From Crystallibacter sulfonylureivorans_A (lineage in GTDB: Bacteria; Actinomycetota; Actinomycetes; Actinomycetales; Micrococcaceae): DNA of 64,000 bases. Each line of letters begins with the position of its first letter. Within the stretch, counting starts at the first letter, position 1. The DNA lies in NCBI RefSeq assembly GCF_047607445.1, contig NZ_JBLKRT010000023.1, forward strand, positions 1-64,000, read 5' to 3'. The notes under the pieces are model-generated. The model saw nothing but the letters and a program-made list of their open reading frames with translations. It had not been told where the DNA came from and did not search any database. Shown here piece after piece: positions 63,019 through 64,000 of the stretch. The translations under genes and the position numbers were made by a program.

Positions 63019-64000
63019 ATGTCATCCTCAACCGAAACGGCAGCTTGTCCGTTTGGCCACGGTGCCGAGGCCCCTGCCGGACACCACGGCTATGAGCCGT
63101 TCCAGATGAAGGACCCGTTCCCGGCCTACGCCGAACTACGGAACGAACAGCCCGTCATGTTCGACGAACGGGTCGGCTACTACGTTGTCTCCCGCTACGA
63201 CGACATCAAAGCCGTTTTCGACGACTGGGAAACCTTCTCCAGCGAGAACGCGCAGGCCCCCGTGCGCAAGCGGGGCCCGCAAGCCACCAAGATCATGGAA
63301 GAGGGAGGCTTCACCGCCTACTCAGGCCTGTCGGCCCGCCGGCCGCCGGAGCACACCCGGATTCGCGCGGTGGCCCAGAAGGCCTTCACGCCGCGCCGCT
63401 ACAAGGCGCTGGAACCGTTCATCCGGCAAAACGTGGTGGACCAGCTTGAGACGATGCTGGCCCGCCCGGAGCGCCGCGGCGAACTGGTCAAGGACCTGGC
63501 CTACACCGTCCCGACGGTCACCATCCTGACCCTGATCGGCGCCGACGTCTCCCAGGTGGACACCTTCAAGCGCTGGTCCGATTCCCGCGCGGCCATGACC
63601 TGGGGCGACCTGAGCGACGAAGAGCAGATCCCGCACGCCCACAACCTGGTGGAGTACTGGCAGGAGTGCCAGCGCCTGGTCCGGGTGGCCCATGAGGAAG
63701 GCGGCGACAACCTGACCGCCGACCTGGTCAGGGCGCAGCAGGACGGTGCGGAGATCAGCGACCACGAGATCGCCTCAATCCTGTACTCCCTGTTGTTCGC
63801 CGGCCACGAGACCACCACCACGCTGATCGCCAACTCGCTGCGCGTGCTGTTGGCCCGTCCGGAACAGTGGCAGCAGTTGGTGGAGGAGCCCAAGAAGATC
63901 CCGGCCGCCATCGACGAGGTGCTGCGCTTCTCCGGCTCGATCGTCGGCTGGCGCAGGAAGGCGCTCAAGGACACCGAAGTAGGCGGGGTCAAGATCCCGG
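63019..64000 (+). CDS. Cytochrome P450 (3' truncated by window end)
   Basis: The frame is open from ATG 63019 to the window end, 327 codons. The start has AAGGAG 7 nt upstream. P450 features seen: the N-terminal meander 'DPFPAYAELRNEQPVMFDERVGYYVVSRYDDIKAV' in parts, the C-helix region 'PPEHTRIRAVAQKAFTPRRYKALEPF', the I-helix oxygen site 'SLLFAGHETTTTL', and the K-helix ExxR in 'AIDEVLRFSGS'. The heme-binding Cys lies beyond the edge. It probably hydroxylates a small organic compound with reduced ferredoxin. An IclR gene precedes it. Length so far is typical. Confidence 0.9.
   Translation, partial: MSSSTETAACPFGHGAEAPAGHHGYEPFQMKDPFPAYAELRNEQPVMFDERVGYYVVSRYDDIKAVFDDWETFSSENAQAPVRKRGPQATKIMEEGGFTAYSGLSARRPPEHTRIRAVAQKAFTPRRYKALEPFIRQNVVDQLETMLARPERRGELVKDLAYTVPTVTILTLIGADVSQVDTFKRWSDSRAAMTWGDLSDEEQIPHAHNLVEYWQECQRLVRVAHEEGGDNLTADLVRAQQDGAEISDHEIASILYSLLFAGHETTTTLIANSLRVLLARPEQWQQLVEEPKKIPAAIDEVLRFSGSIVGWRRKALKDTEVGGVKIP

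Noticed and set aside
1..64000. tRNA, rRNA, insertion sequence or prophage genes
   Set aside because: None was recognised by eye: no CCA-ended cloverleaf, no transposase motif and no phage structural gene. A dedicated search tool could still find a tRNA that I missed.

Overview
The window reads as chromosomal DNA of a high-GC actinobacterium, most likely a soil Micrococcaceae of the Arthrobacter type. The reasons are the strong G/C third-position bias, GTG starts, a CarD regulator, an HspR/HAIR-type operator in front of a Clp ATPase, a Gram-positive LexA-like box in front of umuDC, an Rsb-type partner-switching set, and many transporters and catabolic genes. No rRNA, tRNA, CRISPR array, transposase or phage gene was recognised. 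The genus assignment is inference.

Layout. 0-4.6 kb: the tail of a GH13 (trehalose synthase-like) gene, an FMN reductase, a glycine-rich repeat protein, a small GNAT, a pirin and a DedA-family membrane protein. 4.6-14.5 kb: a catabolic island around a PucR-type regulator. On the minus strand are an ArgE/DapE-type deacylase and an MHS-family importer. On the plus strand are a YtcJ/NfdA-like amidohydrolase, a carbamoylase/allantoate amidohydrolase-type M20 enzyme, a SnoaL-like protein, an NCS1 permease and a cyclase/formamidase. Together they suggest uptake and hydrolysis of an N-acylated or cyclic amide/ureide compound. 14.6-20.2 kb: a tightly overlapping minus-strand operon (response regulator-PP2C phosphatase, membrane GT2 glycosyltransferase, anti-anti-sigma STAS protein, anti-sigma ATPase), divergent from a membrane histidine kinase. 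This looks like a two-component system feeding a partner switch that contains a glycosyltransferase but no sigma-factor gene.

20-35 kb: a sugar acetyltransferase, a GcvT/DmdA-like protein, CarD, a winged-helix protein fused to a pullulanase X25-like domain, an alcohol dehydrogenase/TetR pair around a perfect double operator, a ClpC-like ATPase behind two HAIR-like boxes, an aldo-keto reductase, SOS-controlled umuDC, small acidic/YtxH-like proteins and an epimerase. 35-45 kb: an aldehyde dehydrogenase, an MFS transporter, a TetR-like ligand domain without its DNA-binding part, oxidoreductases, a RutE-like nitroreductase, a DUF421 protein, a PdxK-type kinase and a YhhQ queuosine-precursor transporter. 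45-52 kb: a TetR gene flanked by two matching operators and followed by a GNAT/STAS-like pair, then tgt (queuosine insertion, functionally paired with yhhQ), a FUSC protein, an AHA1-like protein and a DUF6707-like protein. 52-64 kb: a gene-poor stretch with inverted repeats, a DUF4916 Nudix protein, a VOC protein, YdeI, GH76, an SDR, phosphoenolpyruvate carboxylase, an HD-domain protein, and an IclR regulator upstream of a cytochrome P450 cut by the window end.

The most notable observations are a UmuD homologue with Arg in place of the catalytic Lys and Arg-Gly at the aligned cleavage site; a PEP carboxylase with Met in place of the conserved Lys of GYSDSxK; the Rsb/glycosyltransferase operon, whose GT2 carries an extra segment of about 155 residues; matched TetR operator pairs; a family of terminator hairpins sharing a CGACGGCGG stem; and a dispersed inverted-repeat element present twice.
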